Source: Rossellomorea aquimaris TF-12
GTDB taxonomy: Bacteria; Bacillota; Bacilli; Bacillales; Bacillaceae_B
Assembly (NCBI RefSeq): GCF_001648555.1
Contig: NZ_LQXM01000025.1
Span: 186,001 to 250,000, forward strand
Direction: 5' to 3'
DNA: 64,000 nt
Shown here: one piece after another, positions 1 through 8,389 of the stretch
How the letters are laid out: each line of letters opens with the position of its first letter
How positions within the stretch are numbered: position 1 is the first letter of the stretch
Program-made: the position numbers and the translations under genes
The notes under the pieces: model-generated
Seen by the model: only the letters and a program-made list of their open reading frames with translations
The model's database searches: none
Told to the model about the DNA's origin: nothing

Positions 1-347
1 ACAATAATCCCTATCCCAAATACAATGGATTGGGCCAAAAGAGATTGTGGATTCGGTATGACATAATTAAAGAAATCTATAAAAATACCAATGAGTAGCA
101 TATTTAAAAAGGCACCGATTTTCGGAAATGATTTTGTTCCAATGCCTGTTATAAGTAAAATTAAAAACCCTGCGATAATCGACCATGTTCCTATGGTGAG
201 GCCAAGCTGTTTAAACAATCCGTAATGAAACACATCCCAAGGTCCAATACCTAGGTCTTTCCCTTTAATCGTTAACGTAATTCCAAAGGCAAGCACCATA
301 AGACCAACAAAGAAAAACGTCCAGCGTAAAGCGGTCTCTTTATTCAT
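1..347 (-). CDS. YczE/YitT-type integral membrane protein, 5' part only
   Basis: The reading frame starts with ATG at 347, behind a GGAAGGG ribosome-binding site, and runs off the left edge of the window, so only about 115 N-terminal residues are visible. They are strongly hydrophobic, with about three membrane segments, and carry the phrase LGIGPWDVFHYG near residue 35, which is typical of the YczE/YitT family of Bacillus membrane proteins. No substrate or biochemical role is established for most of this family. It is not part of the Tad operon on its right, because a strong terminator at 467-494 lies between them. The family call is from remembered motif likeness. Confidence 0.6.
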   Translation of the reverse strand, partial: MNKETALRWTFFFVGLMVLAFGITLTIKGKDLGIGPWDVFHYGLFKQLGLTIGTWSIIAGFLILLITGIGTKSFPKIGAFLNMLLIGIFIDFFNYVIPNPQSLLAQSIVFGIGII

Positions 348-466
348 GAAAATCCCTTCCTACACCATAATGTATTTCTTAACCCGGATAACTGTAACAC
401 AGAACAGGGAACAAAAAAATTCCATAAAACCTATGGGGTTGGTAGGGATAAAGAAAGGTTGAAGAC

Positions 467-494
467 ATAAAAAAAGGGGCCATAGCCCCTTTTC
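467..494 (-). terminator. Rho-independent terminator ending the Tad operon
   Basis: On the minus strand AAAAGGGGC and GCCCCTTTT form a GC-rich hairpin followed by a run of T, directly after the tadC stop codon. Confidence 0.85.
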
Positions 495-495
495 A

Positions 496-1428
496 TTACT
501 GCTGAGAAAACGTCTGAATAAACTGAATGACAGCCGGCCCCAATAAAACAATAAACAAGCTGGGAAATATGAAGAGAACGAGTGGGAAAAGCATTTTAAT
601 TGGTGCCTTCATCGCCGTTTCCTCTGCTCTCTGCTTTCGTTGATCACGAACTTCTATTGATTGGACACGCAATACCTGGACAAGTCCGACACCCAGCTTT
701 TCTGCTTGAACAATACTACTAATAAATGCTTTCACTTCATCGGTTATTAGGCGATCCCGAATTCCGCTTAATGATTCTCGCCTTGTTTTCCCCAGTCTCA
801 TTTCCTCCAGACAGCGTCTGAATTCCTGGGCAAGGACTCCGTGCTTCTTTGAAACCACCTTACTAATGGCCCCATCAAACCCTAATCCTGCTTCTAAACT
901 AACCGTTAAGAGATCTAAGAAATCTGGTAGTTCTTTCAGAGCGACCTTGCTTCGAATCTGGGCCTTCTTTTTCAAATAATAGTGAGGTAAATAACGAGCA
1001 AATGCCATGCCGACCAAAGCTAGGAGGACGATAATCGCTGTGCTTAATTGTAACAAAACCCCATACATTACCGTTCCAATTGGAATTAAGAGAAAGAGTC
1101 CTAATTGAATAATCCTGAAGTCTACAGGAGACATTCCAAAAGGACTTCCTGCTCTTAGTAGCTTCATGTCTAACTTTTCAACTTTCTCGTTCGGGAGCTT
1201 GCGATCAAAGTTACGTTTTAGCTGTTTGAAAATGGCCGATAGAAAACCTTTTAGATGAGAAGGAGATTTCGATGCTTCCGCCGTCATTTCAAGACTAGGG
1301 GCTGCTTCACGTTCTCCATCAAACACAGAAGAAAGACGCTTATGGATTTTCTGCTTCTTTTCCCTTTGAAAAACTACTAAACCGTATACAAATAAACTGA
1401 TAAAAAAGAAGAATGATAAATATAGCAT
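496..1428 (-). CDS. tadC: TadC, inner-membrane platform protein of the Tad/Flp pilus
   Basis: This 310-residue type II secretion F-domain protein forms, with TadB, the membrane platform on which the TadA ATPase acts to assemble Flp pilins. One membrane segment lies at the N terminus, a pair around residues 110-145 and another near the C terminus. The cytoplasmic F domain between them (around 160-270) has the typical stretch LPDFLDLLTVSLEAGLGFD. The ATG start follows GAGGTG and lies 3 bp after the tadB stop. It is the last gene of the operon. TadB and TadC are paralogues; this is called TadC from its position after TadB. Confidence 0.9.
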   Translation of the reverse strand: MLYLSFFFFISLFVYGLVVFQREKKQKIHKRLSSVFDGEREAAPSLEMTAEASKSPSHLKGFLSAIFKQLKRNFDRKLPNEKVEKLDMKLLRAGSPFGMSPVDFRIIQLGLFLLIPIGTVMYGVLLQLSTAIIVLLALVGMAFARYLPHYYLKKKAQIRSKVALKELPDFLDLLTVSLEAGLGFDGAISKVVSKKHGVLAQEFRRCLEEMRLGKTRRESLSGIRDRLITDEVKAFISSIVQAEKLGVGLVQVLRVQSIEVRDQRKQRAEETAMKAPIKMLFPLVLFIFPSLFIVLLGPAVIQFIQTFSQQ

Positions 1429-1431
1429 ACG

Positions 1432-2394
1432 TTACACCTCGATTGTCGTTAGCTTACGAATGAGAAAGAATCCGATTCCACCTGAAATCCCACCTGCAAT
1501 CAACAAGGCAATTCCGATAGGGTGAATAAACAAGGTTCCAATATATTCTGGTTCTATGGCATAAAGGACAAGAGCGAGAATGATCGGAAGCAGTCCAATC
1601 ACAATTCCGGATAGACGTCCTTGTGCGGTGAGAGTCTTGATTTGACGTTGTATCTTAGTACGTTCACGAATAGTATCCACAATCTTCTCCAGGACCGTAG
1701 CCAGGTTTCCTCCAACCTGTCGTTGAATCAGGATGGCCTGAATCATTAAATCCAAATCTTCACTTGGCATTCGCTCATGCAGACCAAGCAGAGCTTCTTC
1801 CATACTGCTTCCATATTGCATTTCACGTAGTACGGTTTCCATTTCTTCCTTAATCGGAGATTGTGATTCATCGACAACCGTTTTTAAGGATTGAGGAAAA
1901 CTAAAGCCTGCCCTTAGTGCACCAACTACGGTTGAAAGCATATCTGGTAAACCGTCATTGAACTTTTGTACCCGATCCTTTTGTTTCTTTTTGATATACC
2001 ACCGTGGGAGGAAGAAACCAAGGAAAGCCCCAACAAAAATAAAAAGAAGTTTACCTGTTATGATGAAGAGCAATCCTGCCCCCATGACAATGGCCATCCA
2101 TTGTAATAAAACAAATTCCTCGGGCTTCAATGGAATTCCCGCTCGACTTAAGGATATCTCAAGCTTAGAATTCTTCTCTTTCGTTAATACATTGTCTTTT
2201 ATATTTTTTGTCGTCAGCTGGATTTGAAGAGCAAGATTAAACTTCTTTCGATCAAAGCCTTTTTTATCCTGTTGATCTAAATATCGTTTCATTCGTTTTT
2301 GAATTCTCTTATCTGAAAGAAAAATCATTTGAAAAATGGCTGAAAATAAGAGAAAGGTAGAAAATAGAATCATAGATAGTAGATACCATTTCAT
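1432..2394 (-). CDS. tadB: TadB, inner-membrane platform protein of the Tad/Flp pilus
   Basis: This type II secretion F-domain protein of 320 residues pairs with TadC under the TadA ATPase. It has an N-terminal membrane segment, two more around residues 95-135, a cytoplasmic F domain with the phrase LPDMLSTVVGALRAGFSF, and two C-terminal membrane segments. A GTG at 2409 would extend it by five residues, but its Shine-Dalgarno spacing is poor. The ATG at 2394 sits nine bases after GGTGAGG and one base after the tadA stop, so it is preferred. The tight junction implies translational coupling to tadA. Confidence 0.9.
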   Translation of the reverse strand: MKWYLLSMILFSTFLLFSAIFQMIFLSDKRIQKRMKRYLDQQDKKGFDRKKFNLALQIQLTTKNIKDNVLTKEKNSKLEISLSRAGIPLKPEEFVLLQWMAIVMGAGLLFIITGKLLFIFVGAFLGFFLPRWYIKKKQKDRVQKFNDGLPDMLSTVVGALRAGFSFPQSLKTVVDESQSPIKEEMETVLREMQYGSSMEEALLGLHERMPSEDLDLMIQAILIQRQVGGNLATVLEKIVDTIRERTKIQRQIKTLTAQGRLSGIVIGLLPIILALVLYAIEPEYIGTLFIHPIGIALLIAGGISGGIGFFLIRKLTTIEV

Positions 2395-2395
2395 A

Positions 2396-3832
2396 TTACC
2401 AATCCTCACCTTCTACAAACACACTGGCGGGAATATGAATACCCGATGTTTCTAGCTGTTCATAAAATTTTGGTCGAACTCCAGTCGGAACAAGCTTACC
2501 TAAGATTTTTCCGTTTTCGCCCATTCCTGTTTGAATGTACGTAAAGATATCCTGTAAGACGATAACATCTCCTTCTAGCCCTTGTACCTCTGTAATACTG
2601 ACAATTCTTCTGGTTCCATCCTTTAGCCTTGATTGCTGAATAATAATATCAATGGCACCGGCAATTTGCTCACGAATCGCTTTGACAGGAAGATCAATTC
2701 CTGCAAGTAACACCATGGTTTCTAAACGGGATAGCATATCCCGAGGGCTATTGGAATGCCCTGTGGCCAGCGATCCGTCATGTCCGGTATTCATGGCTTG
2801 AAGCATGTCTAACGCTTCTGCTCCACGAACCTCCCCGATGACAATTCGATCTGGACGCATACGCAAGGAGTTCCGTACTAAATCTCGAATGCTGATGGAA
2901 CCTTTCCCCTCAATATTTGGTGGACGGGATTCCAAGGATATAACGTGGTCCTGTCCTAATTGAAGCTCGGCTGCATCCTCAATCGTTACTATTCTCTCAT
3001 CTAACGGGATAAAGTTAGAAAGTACATTCAGGGTAGTCGTTTTACCCGACCCGGTTCCACCGCTTACAAAAATATTCAGACGAGCTTTTACACAAGCTTC
3101 TATAAAGATGGCCATTTCATGACTCAACGTTCCAAACTCAACAAGGTTTTCAATGGTAAAAGGATCCTTTGAGAATTTTCGAATCGTAATGGTTGGTCCG
3201 TTAAGGGCAAGCGGGGGGATAATCGCATTTACACGCGAACCATCAGGCAAACGAGCATCTACCATTGGGCTGCTTTCGTCAATTCTTCGTCCAATGGGGG
3301 AAACAATTTTTTCAATTACACTCATGACATGCTCATCATCACGGAAGGTGATACTCGTTAATTCCAGCTTCCCTTTGCGCTCGCAATAGACCCTATCCGG
3401 GCCGTTCACCATGACCTCTGAAACATCTTCATCTAGTAATAACGGGTTAATGGGACCAAAGCCCGTTAAATCATTGATCAGCTCTTCAACGACTTTTTTC
3501 CGGTCAATTCTTCCTCGAAAGGTTTCATCCTCTTTAATAATCTCAATCGCCATGCTATCAATCTTCGGAATAATCTCATCAACATCTTGATTTTCTTTCA
3601 TTTCACTCAAGATTTTCTTATGGAGGATGGATTTTAACTCTTGATGCTTATCAATTTTGGGCTGATTATTTTTGGGTGAATCAGAGGTCCGTCCCTCACG
3701 AAAAGCTGACATTAGGTCTTTTTTGGGTGCTTTGGTTTCTGGTGAACTGTGTTGATCGATTTGGATTTCTTTGGTTTCGTTTGTTGCTTCTTGTTCAGGA
3801 GTTGCTTCTTGGATTCGCTTTAGTAAGCTCAT
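2396..3832 (-). CDS. tadA: TadA/CpaF hexameric secretion ATPase of the Tad pilus
   Basis: This cytoplasmic VirB11/GspE-type ATPase powers Flp pilus polymerisation. In the 478-residue protein, the Walker A motif GGTGSGKTT is at residues 258-266, an acidic Walker B-like stretch VIGEVRG is near 331, and the His box [13 protein letters not shown] is near 350. The first 90 residues are a charged, low-complexity linker typical of CpaF proteins. The ATG start overlaps the cpaE stop (ATGA), so the two genes are probably translationally coupled. A 15-base string shared with a site at 13.7 kb lies in the linker codons (see findings). The family is unambiguous. Confidence 0.95.
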   Translation of the reverse strand: MSLLKRIQEATPEQEATNETKEIQIDQHSSPETKAPKKDLMSAFREGRTSDSPKNNQPKIDKHQELKSILHKKILSEMKENQDVDEIIPKIDSMAIEIIKEDETFRGRIDRKKVVEELINDLTGFGPINPLLLDEDVSEVMVNGPDRVYCERKGKLELTSITFRDDEHVMSVIEKIVSPIGRRIDESSPMVDARLPDGSRVNAIIPPLALNGPTITIRKFSKDPFTIENLVEFGTLSHEMAIFIEACVKARLNIFVSGGTGSGKTTTLNVLSNFIPLDERIVTIEDAAELQLGQDHVISLESRPPNIEGKGSISIRDLVRNSLRMRPDRIVIGEVRGAEALDMLQAMNTGHDGSLATGHSNSPRDMLSRLETMVLLAGIDLPVKAIREQIAGAIDIIIQQSRLKDGTRRIVSITEVQGLEGDVIVLQDIFTYIQTGMGENGKILGKLVPTGVRPKFYEQLETSGIHIPASVFVEGEDW

Positions 3833-4680
3833 TCTCCTGTCCCCTCCTTTGTGCGTTTAAAGCTAAGCAATTTGGACAGCACCGATGGATTTTTTGACTT
3901 AATATAAGAAATATCTCTTCTTGATGTAAGCTGTTCAGCCATCTTAAAAATCGATTTTGCAATCTCTGTTTTTCCTTGGTTGATGACAAATGGAATTCCT
4001 ACATTTAGTGATTGAGATGCAACTCCAAAATCATTTGGAATAAAGATGGGGTCCTCAATCCCTAAGATATCCGGCACATCACTGGCTCCAATCACACTTT
4101 CCATGGTTGAACGGTTAATGACTATTTGAACTTTGTCTCTTATTCCAAGAAGCTCAAGAGTTTCAAGCATAAGCTTCGTGTTTTTCAGAGTCGCCATCTC
4201 TAAATTTGTGACAACGAGAATTTGGTCAGCCTTTTCAAGTAGTTCAATCGTTTGTTCACCGAGTCCTACACCTGTATCGACCACGAGATAAGAAAATTCT
4301 TGTAGAAGGAGGTCAATGACTTTTTGGATTGCTTCCTTCGTTACAAGCTCAGCAAACTCAGGGCGATCCGGGGCTGGCAGCACCCTAACTCCTGAGTCAT
4401 GCTTACAGAGATAGCTGATGAGTGTGTGCTCATCTAGCTGAGCAATTTCTTCCATAACGTCTTTTATCGTAAAGGTAGATTGAAGATCCATTGCTAAACC
4501 TATATCTCCAAACTGCAAATCACCGTCTAAAATACTGACGCCAATATTCTTTTTAAAAAGAGAGATGGCTAGATTAACCGTTAAAACGGTTCTTCCAACT
4601 CCACCCTTTGCACTGCAGACGGCAATCATTTCACCTCTTTTCTTTTTTGGAGATGGTTGTTTAACATTTTCGCTTGTCAT
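3829..4680 (-). CDS. cpaE: CpaE/TadZ-like MinD/ParA-type ATPase, pilus localisation factor
   Basis: This 283-residue P-loop ATPase of the MinD/ParA superfamily is the TadZ/CpaE component that is thought to position the pilus machine. The deviant Walker A motif reads KGGVGRT near residue 26, with Arg where most members have Lys; the signature lysine of KGG is kept. The switch stretch VVDTGVG is near residue 137. It lacks the N-terminal receiver-like domain found in proteobacterial CpaE. The start follows AAGGGGGATAAAG. It lies between cpaB (11 bp upstream) and tadA (4-bp overlap). Confidence 0.85.
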   Translation of the reverse strand: MTSENVKQPSPKKKRGEMIAVCSAKGGVGRTVLTVNLAISLFKKNIGVSILDGDLQFGDIGLAMDLQSTFTIKDVMEEIAQLDEHTLISYLCKHDSGVRVLPAPDRPEFAELVTKEAIQKVIDLLLQEFSYLVVDTGVGLGEQTIELLEKADQILVVTNLEMATLKNTKLMLETLELLGIRDKVQIVINRSTMESVIGASDVPDILGIEDPIFIPNDFGVASQSLNVGIPFVINQGKTEIAKSIFKMAEQLTSRRDISYIKSKNPSVLSKLLSFKRTKEGTGE

Positions 4681-4691
4681 CTTTATCCCCC

Positions 4692-5390
4692 TTACTCCTT
4701 GCTATCTTGGTTCTCATTCTTTTGATTAATTTTTGAGTGAACAGTAAAATGAATATTCCCTTTTTCAGCAGCGTTGACTAGCTTAACGGCATCTTCAGGT
4801 TTAACCTCTAAGGTAACAGTCGTATATTCCACGTACTCCTCTTCTTCACTTGTTGCAGCAATCATTTTTCGACCAACGGCCAAGACTGCCACCTCTGACA
4901 GTATTTGCTCCGTCTTGATCGTGTTTTTGTTTTCGACTTTAATTTCTTCTGACGCAATAACGTCTACTACATCTTCTGGTTCAATTAAGTTAGATACAGA
5001 CTGTACGATATTTACTCCAATGGAAATTGCACGAAATCCTTCTTTCACTTTTCTTGAAACAAATAGTGTTTCTTCTTTGGAGCTTTTGATTCGATGTGTA
5101 AGAAGTGTTTCATCTGCTTCAATGGCAGCTGTCGCGTACTTTCCTACTACATCATTCTTTTTCTTTACTGCTTGTGGATGAAGTCCTTTTGACGGTAAGT
5201 TTGTGACTTTTAGTTTATCTTCCGTAATTCGTTCGTTTTCATTAATTTTCTCACTTGCTACAACAACCTCAACCGTATTTTGATTGACTACCTTGGCTGT
5301 ATCAAATTGCTTCATATAGTTAAAAAACAAAAATGTTGTGATTCCGCCCATCACTAAGGCAAGGAACAATATTAATTTTGAACGCATCAT
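4692..5390 (-). CDS. cpaB: CpaB/RcpC-like Flp pilus assembly protein (SAF domain)
   Basis: This 232-residue protein has one N-terminal membrane anchor (residues 5-25) and an extracytoplasmic SAF-type domain starting near VVASEKINENERIT, followed by a CpaB/RcpC domain. In diderms CpaB supports the outer-membrane secretin. Monoderm Tad loci keep it although they have no secretin, where it probably acts in the wall-facing part of the machine (inference). Two adjacent ATG codons follow AGGTGAA; the first is given. No secretin gene is seen anywhere in the operon, as expected for a Gram-positive. Confidence 0.85.
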   Translation of the reverse strand: MMRSKLILFLALVMGGITTFLFFNYMKQFDTAKVVNQNTVEVVVASEKINENERITEDKLKVTNLPSKGLHPQAVKKKNDVVGKYATAAIEADETLLTHRIKSSKEETLFVSRKVKEGFRAISIGVNIVQSVSNLIEPEDVVDVIASEEIKVENKNTIKTEQILSEVAVLAVGRKMIAATSEEEEYVEYTTVTLEVKPEDAVKLVNAAEKGNIHFTVHSKINQKNENQDSKE

Positions 5391-5395
5391 TTCAC

Positions 5396-6313
5396 CTACT
5401 CTGTTAGTCTTATGCTGAACGCACCTTTATTTAATGCCTGGTCATCTTCAAAGCCCGTTCCTGTCCGCTTAATAAACATACCGGTTATCGATGTATCCTT
5501 TGGATCCATCGGGTCTGTTATGTAGAAATAGGCAAAGCCTTTGATTTCCACTTCCTTTAATTGGTTAACGTCATGACTATGTTCACTATAAACGGGTATT
5601 AGAATGACTCGGGAGCAATCTCGTTCATTAACATCTCGAGGATTTTCCGTACATCCATTTACAAGCTCACTGACGACACTTCTCGTTTTACCAGCAATGT
5701 TTCCTGTTTGAGTTTCTAGGATATCCCCGACTTTAATTTCATCCTGATATCCATTTCGCAAATTATCTTCATATGTTTCTGCACCTGTACCACCTAAAGC
5801 TAATACTCCAAAGTTTCCATATTCCACATCATTTGAATCAACTTTAAGCTTGTAGGTTTTGTAGTATTCAAGGACTACCTTCTCATCAATTCCTAGAGGA
5901 GCTGCTCCAACCGCTTTTCCCATTACCCCCAGCTTAGCTGCTGCGTGAGCTTCAACATTCACAGATTCTTTTCCCAATAGGGAAGAAAAAGCGAGCTTTA
6001 CTGACTTCTCTATATCCACACCTACGCCCTTTTCTGGAGTAATTTCAATGTTTTGCAGTGCAATCTGAGAATCATGTGAGGATAAGATGTCGTTTACAAT
6101 GAGCTTCACCTCTTCTGTATCATGAGGTAGCTCCTGTGCACCTGATAAAACTGCTGCATTTGCCGCTTTTTGTAGATGACTCTTTGTCATGAACAGCATT
6201 CCACCGTCAATGGCCAATCCTGCCATGGTGAGCAAACTCATAAGAGCAAGGGTGACAAGAACAAGAGCATTTCCTTTCTCTTCTTTCATTAATAATCTAA
6301 AAACCTTCACCAT
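5396..6313 (-). CDS. TadG-like pseudopilin/envelope protein of the Tad operon
   Basis: The protein has about 305 residues. Its N-terminal Tad motif, EEKGNALVLVTLALMSLL, forms a hydrophobic helix, and the phrase QKAANAAVLSGAQEL is characteristic of TadE/TadG-like proteins. The rest is predicted extracellular, with few Cys residues. It probably anchors or caps the pilus machine in the envelope. A GTG at 6319 overlaps the ribosome-binding site, so the ATG at 6313 is given; a GTG at 6307 is also possible. It sits between tadE and cpaB in a contiguous operon. Confidence 0.8.
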   Translation of the reverse strand: MVKVFRLLMKEEKGNALVLVTLALMSLLTMAGLAIDGGMLFMTKSHLQKAANAAVLSGAQELPHDTEEVKLIVNDILSSHDSQIALQNIEITPEKGVGVDIEKSVKLAFSSLLGKESVNVEAHAAAKLGVMGKAVGAAPLGIDEKVVLEYYKTYKLKVDSNDVEYGNFGVLALGGTGAETYEDNLRNGYQDEIKVGDILETQTGNIAGKTRSVVSELVNGCTENPRDVNERDCSRVILIPVYSEHSHDVNQLKEVEIKGFAYFYITDPMDPKDTSITGMFIKRTGTGFEDDQALNKGAFSIRLTE

Positions 6314-6320
6314 TTTCACC

Positions 6321-6704
6321 TCACTCTACTCGAATCGTAGAATCCGTTTGAATTTGTACTGGCCCTGTAAATAGCTGATCCACAAATGGTGTAAAGGGTT
6401 CAAAAGGATACGAAAGCTGAACCGTCATGTAGTCTCCGGACTCACGACCTCCTTCAGCGGGAGAAATATTTACATCTAATAAAGTAGAATCCGGAAAAGA
6501 AATATAATTTCGGGCAAACTGGATCATCTCTCCGTCTCCTTGACCAAGTCCACCTAATCGAACCGTCTCTTGGGTTGCGAGATGTAAATGAGAATAAGAG
6601 TATAGTAGTCTTCCTAAATCTATGATTCCTACTAATAGAAGGAGAAGAACAGGTAGAACTAACGCCATCTCTACAATGGATTGCCCTGACTCATTCTTTA
6701 CCAA
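6321..6704 (-). CDS. tadE: TadE-like minor pseudopilin
   Basis: This 127-residue protein has the TadE N-terminal signature NESGQSIVEMALVLPVLL followed by one hydrophobic helix and a short extracellular domain. TadE-like pseudopilins are processed by the TadV peptidase and help initiate or stabilise Flp pili. Translation starts at TTG (6704), nine bases after GGGGG, overlapping the 3' end of the peptidase gene by 7 bp, so it is probably coupled to it. No alternative ATG lies upstream of the signature. Confidence 0.85.
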   Translation of the reverse strand: MVKNESGQSIVEMALVLPVLLLLLVGIIDLGRLLYSYSHLHLATQETVRLGGLGQGDGEMIQFARNYISFPDSTLLDVNISPAEGGRESGDYMTVQLSYPFEPFTPFVDQLFTGPVQIQTDSTIRVE

Positions 6705-7222
6705 GGGAAGATTCCCCCTTTCATGAATAACGTCACAAACGCTCCTCCTGCAATGGCTACTCCGTATGGATAAGTGGCTTGAAAGTCATTTTTATCAATT
6801 CCTAATGGAACCTTCATTCCCTGCTTTAAACTGGAAAGGTAGTACACGATAGATTTCAATCGATGCCACACACCTTTTCTAAACAATAAAATGAATAAAG
6901 CCATCACTCCTCCTAATAGGGCCATATAAACTGCCGTCATTAAGACGAAGGAAACACCTTTTACAGCACCAACCAAAGCGAGAAGCTTTACATCTCCTGC
7001 CCCTAATCCACCCATTAAATAAGGAATAAGGAGGAGGGCTAAACCTACTAAAAAACCTAATAATCCTTGTGTGAAACCGGAAAAACCATGGAGGTATATG
7101 TGTAGTCCAAAGGTTAGGAGGAGAGAAGGAAATATAACCTTGTTATAAATCTTTCTACTTTTGAGGTCCGTCCCAACACACACGAGTAAAACAATAATCA
7201 ATAAAGCATCTAGTATATTCAT
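6698..7222 (-). CDS. tadV: TadV/CpaA prepilin peptidase (A24 family)
   Basis: This aspartyl protease of the inner membrane cleaves the short leader of Flp and TadE-type prepilins. The 174 residues are almost entirely hydrophobic with about six membrane segments. The two catalytic aspartates of A24 peptidases are visible: Asp19 in GTDLKSR and Asp77 in GLGAGDVK (the GxGD motif). It has no N-terminal cysteine-rich methylase domain, as is usual for the CpaA branch. It lies downstream of the pilin genes behind a hairpin terminator and begins the assembly part of the operon. Confidence 0.92.
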   Translation of the reverse strand: MNILDALLIIVLLVCVGTDLKSRKIYNKVIFPSLLLTFGLHIYLHGFSGFTQGLLGFLVGLALLLIPYLMGGLGAGDVKLLALVGAVKGVSFVLMTAVYMALLGGVMALFILLFRKGVWHRLKSIVYYLSSLKQGMKVPLGIDKNDFQATYPYGVAIAGGAFVTLFMKGGIFPW

Positions 7223-7254
7223 TTATAATCCCTCACATGCTGGTGGATTTCTTT

Positions 7255-7290
7255 TGAAAAAAGCCTTACGCACTAGTACGCAAGGCTTCT
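7255..7290 (-). terminator. Intra-operon terminator/attenuator between pilin and assembly genes
   Basis: The minus strand reads GCCTTGCG, a short loop, then a matching arm and TTTTTT. It lies after the second pilin gene and before tadV. A partial terminator here would give abundant pilin transcripts and fewer assembly transcripts (inference). Confidence 0.75.
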
Positions 7291-7318
7291 GGCATTGTTC
7301 TTTATAATAAGGGGGGAA

Positions 7319-7528
7319 TTACGAATTTATAAGTTCATTTCCTTTTGTTAAATCTGCAACAACTTTTGTAAACATAGAGAGGATTTCTTCTCGAAGTGTA
7401 ACAACAGATAAGATGATGGATACAGAGATGACGCTTAGAACAAGACCATATTCTGTCATACCTTGTCCACTTTCATTAAGAATGAAACTCTCAATAATTT
7501 CCGACAAATTGTTGTACGTAATGTTCAT
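7319..7528 (-). CDS. Flp-family pilin-like protein, second copy
   Basis: This short protein of about 69 residues has the Flp processing signature SGQGMTEYGLV, followed by one hydrophobic helix and LREEILSMFTKVVADL. It closely resembles the first pilin but has a longer N terminus (about 20 residues before the signature) and a charged tail. The ATG at 7528 is one base after the stop of flp1, with no clear ribosome-binding site, so re-initiation after flp1 is likely. An in-frame ATG at 7549 would overlap flp1. It may be a minor pilin. Confidence 0.75.
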   Translation of the reverse strand: MNITYNNLSEIIESFILNESGQGMTEYGLVLSVISVSIILSVVTLREEILSMFTKVVADLTKGNELINS

Positions 7529-7529
7529 T

Positions 7530-7703
7530 TTAGCGGTTAACAACTGCATTAGTTACAGTACTGAACATAGCAAGAATCTCTTCGCGTAGTAAACCTAGTG
7601 TAGTAACTACCGCCACAGCAATAATTCCTAATACTAAACCATATTCCGTCATACCTTGTCCTTGCTCTTCTACTACTAAACCTTTTAATTTGTTCATCAT
7701 CAT
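7530..7703 (-). CDS. flp: Flp pilin (major type IVb prepilin)
   Basis: The 57-residue reading frame starts at an ATG triplet run behind AGGAGG. It has a short basic leader, then EEQGQGMTEYGLVLG, where the Tad peptidase is expected to cut after a Gly so that Glu5 and Tyr6 of the mature pilin form the EY motif. One hydrophobic helix and a short amphipathic tail follow. Size and motif fit the major subunit of Flp pili. It is the first pilus gene after the DUF192 gene, and its very strong ribosome-binding site fits high expression. Confidence 0.9.
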   Translation of the reverse strand: MMMNKLKGLVVEEQGQGMTEYGLVLGIIAVAVVTTLGLLREEILAMFSTVTNAVVNR

Positions 7704-7809
7704 TATTTCCTCCTAGAATTGTTTTTGGTTGTTTTGTTTAAGAGACGTCACTGATCAGAGGGAAGTTCCTTTTCAATTCCGCTCTATTTCATTTAACTTA
7801 CGACACTGG

Positions 7810-8151
7810 TTACTGAAAATTCAGGGTATGTCCAATATGTGTACCTGTTTCTTTTACCGTTCCTGCAGGTAATTCAACGACGGAAGATGCATCAGCATAT
7901 AGCTTCCCTGTTTTACCAGGTTCTAAGGCTTCTTCAATCGCTACAATAATGTTTTGCTCATTTACATAAAGGACATCAATTGGGTAGTTCATAAAAAACG
8001 TATGAATGGATCGGCAGGGCTTTATGTGTAAACCAGTGCCTGAGTCGAGCTTATCCGTAAACATCAACCCACGAAGTCTGTTAAAAAAATGATAAGCTTC
8101 CTTTAGTGAATCTGCGATGACTCTCTCATTACTCAGGTTAACAAGCTTCAA
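7810..8151 (-). CDS. DUF192 family protein heading the Tad operon
   Basis: This 113-residue protein carries the DUF192 pattern: RGLMFTDKL, a central CRSIHTFFMNYPIDVLYV and the closing VVELPAGTVKETG. The family is a small beta-fold with no firmly known activity. It has no obvious signal peptide, although many relatives are exported. It starts at TTG behind GGAGGTG, directly downstream of the riboswitch terminator, so it is the first gene controlled by that element. About 105 bp separate it from flp, without a visible terminator, so co-transcription with the pilus genes is likely. Confidence 0.85.
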   Translation of the reverse strand: MKLVNLSNERVIADSLKEAYHFFNRLRGLMFTDKLDSGTGLHIKPCRSIHTFFMNYPIDVLYVNEQNIIVAIEEALEPGKTGKLYADASSVVELPAGTVKETGTHIGHTLNFQ

Positions 8152-8170
8152 CGTTTCACCTCCATCCCTA

Positions 8171-8206
8171 TAAAAAATAACCCCGCCTTTACCGAAAGGT
8201 GGGGTT
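8171..8206 (-). terminator. Intrinsic terminator in the riboswitch expression platform
   Basis: Minus strand AACCCC-CCTTT, loop CGGT, AAAGG-GGGGTT, then ATTTTTTAT. It stands between the c-di-GMP-I aptamer and the first gene, the usual place for a transcription-control hairpin. Confidence 0.85.
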
Positions 8207-8279
8207 ACAACAGAACATACTTGCTAGGGCATGAAAGGGGATTATTCCTCCTCTTCCATTAACACAAGTGATTCGTCCT

Positions 8280-8382
8280 ATCTCCCTGGATCCTTCGGTA
8301 ACTGGCTGGCATAGTGAATTTATCACCTTAGCCCCTTTAGCTTTGCGTCACTAGTTTTCACCAGCTTTGCCTTTATCGAGAT
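8280..8382 (-). ncRNA. c-di-GMP-I (GEMM-I) riboswitch aptamer
   Basis: Read on the minus strand, the conserved GEMM-I blocks occur in order: AAAGGCAAAGC; a stem closed by a GAAA loop (CTGGTGAAAACTAG); GACGCAAAGCTA; GGGGCTAAGG; and ATGCCAGCCAGTTACCGA. The P1 ends ATCTC and GAGAT pair. These are the nucleotides that bind cyclic di-GMP and form the tetraloop-receptor contact. A terminator lies about 75 bp downstream, then the DUF192-flp-tad operon. The expected role is control of read-through into the pilus operon by c-di-GMP. Whether the ligand turns it on or off cannot be read with certainty. Confidence 0.9.
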
Positions 8383-8389
8383 TCAGTAG

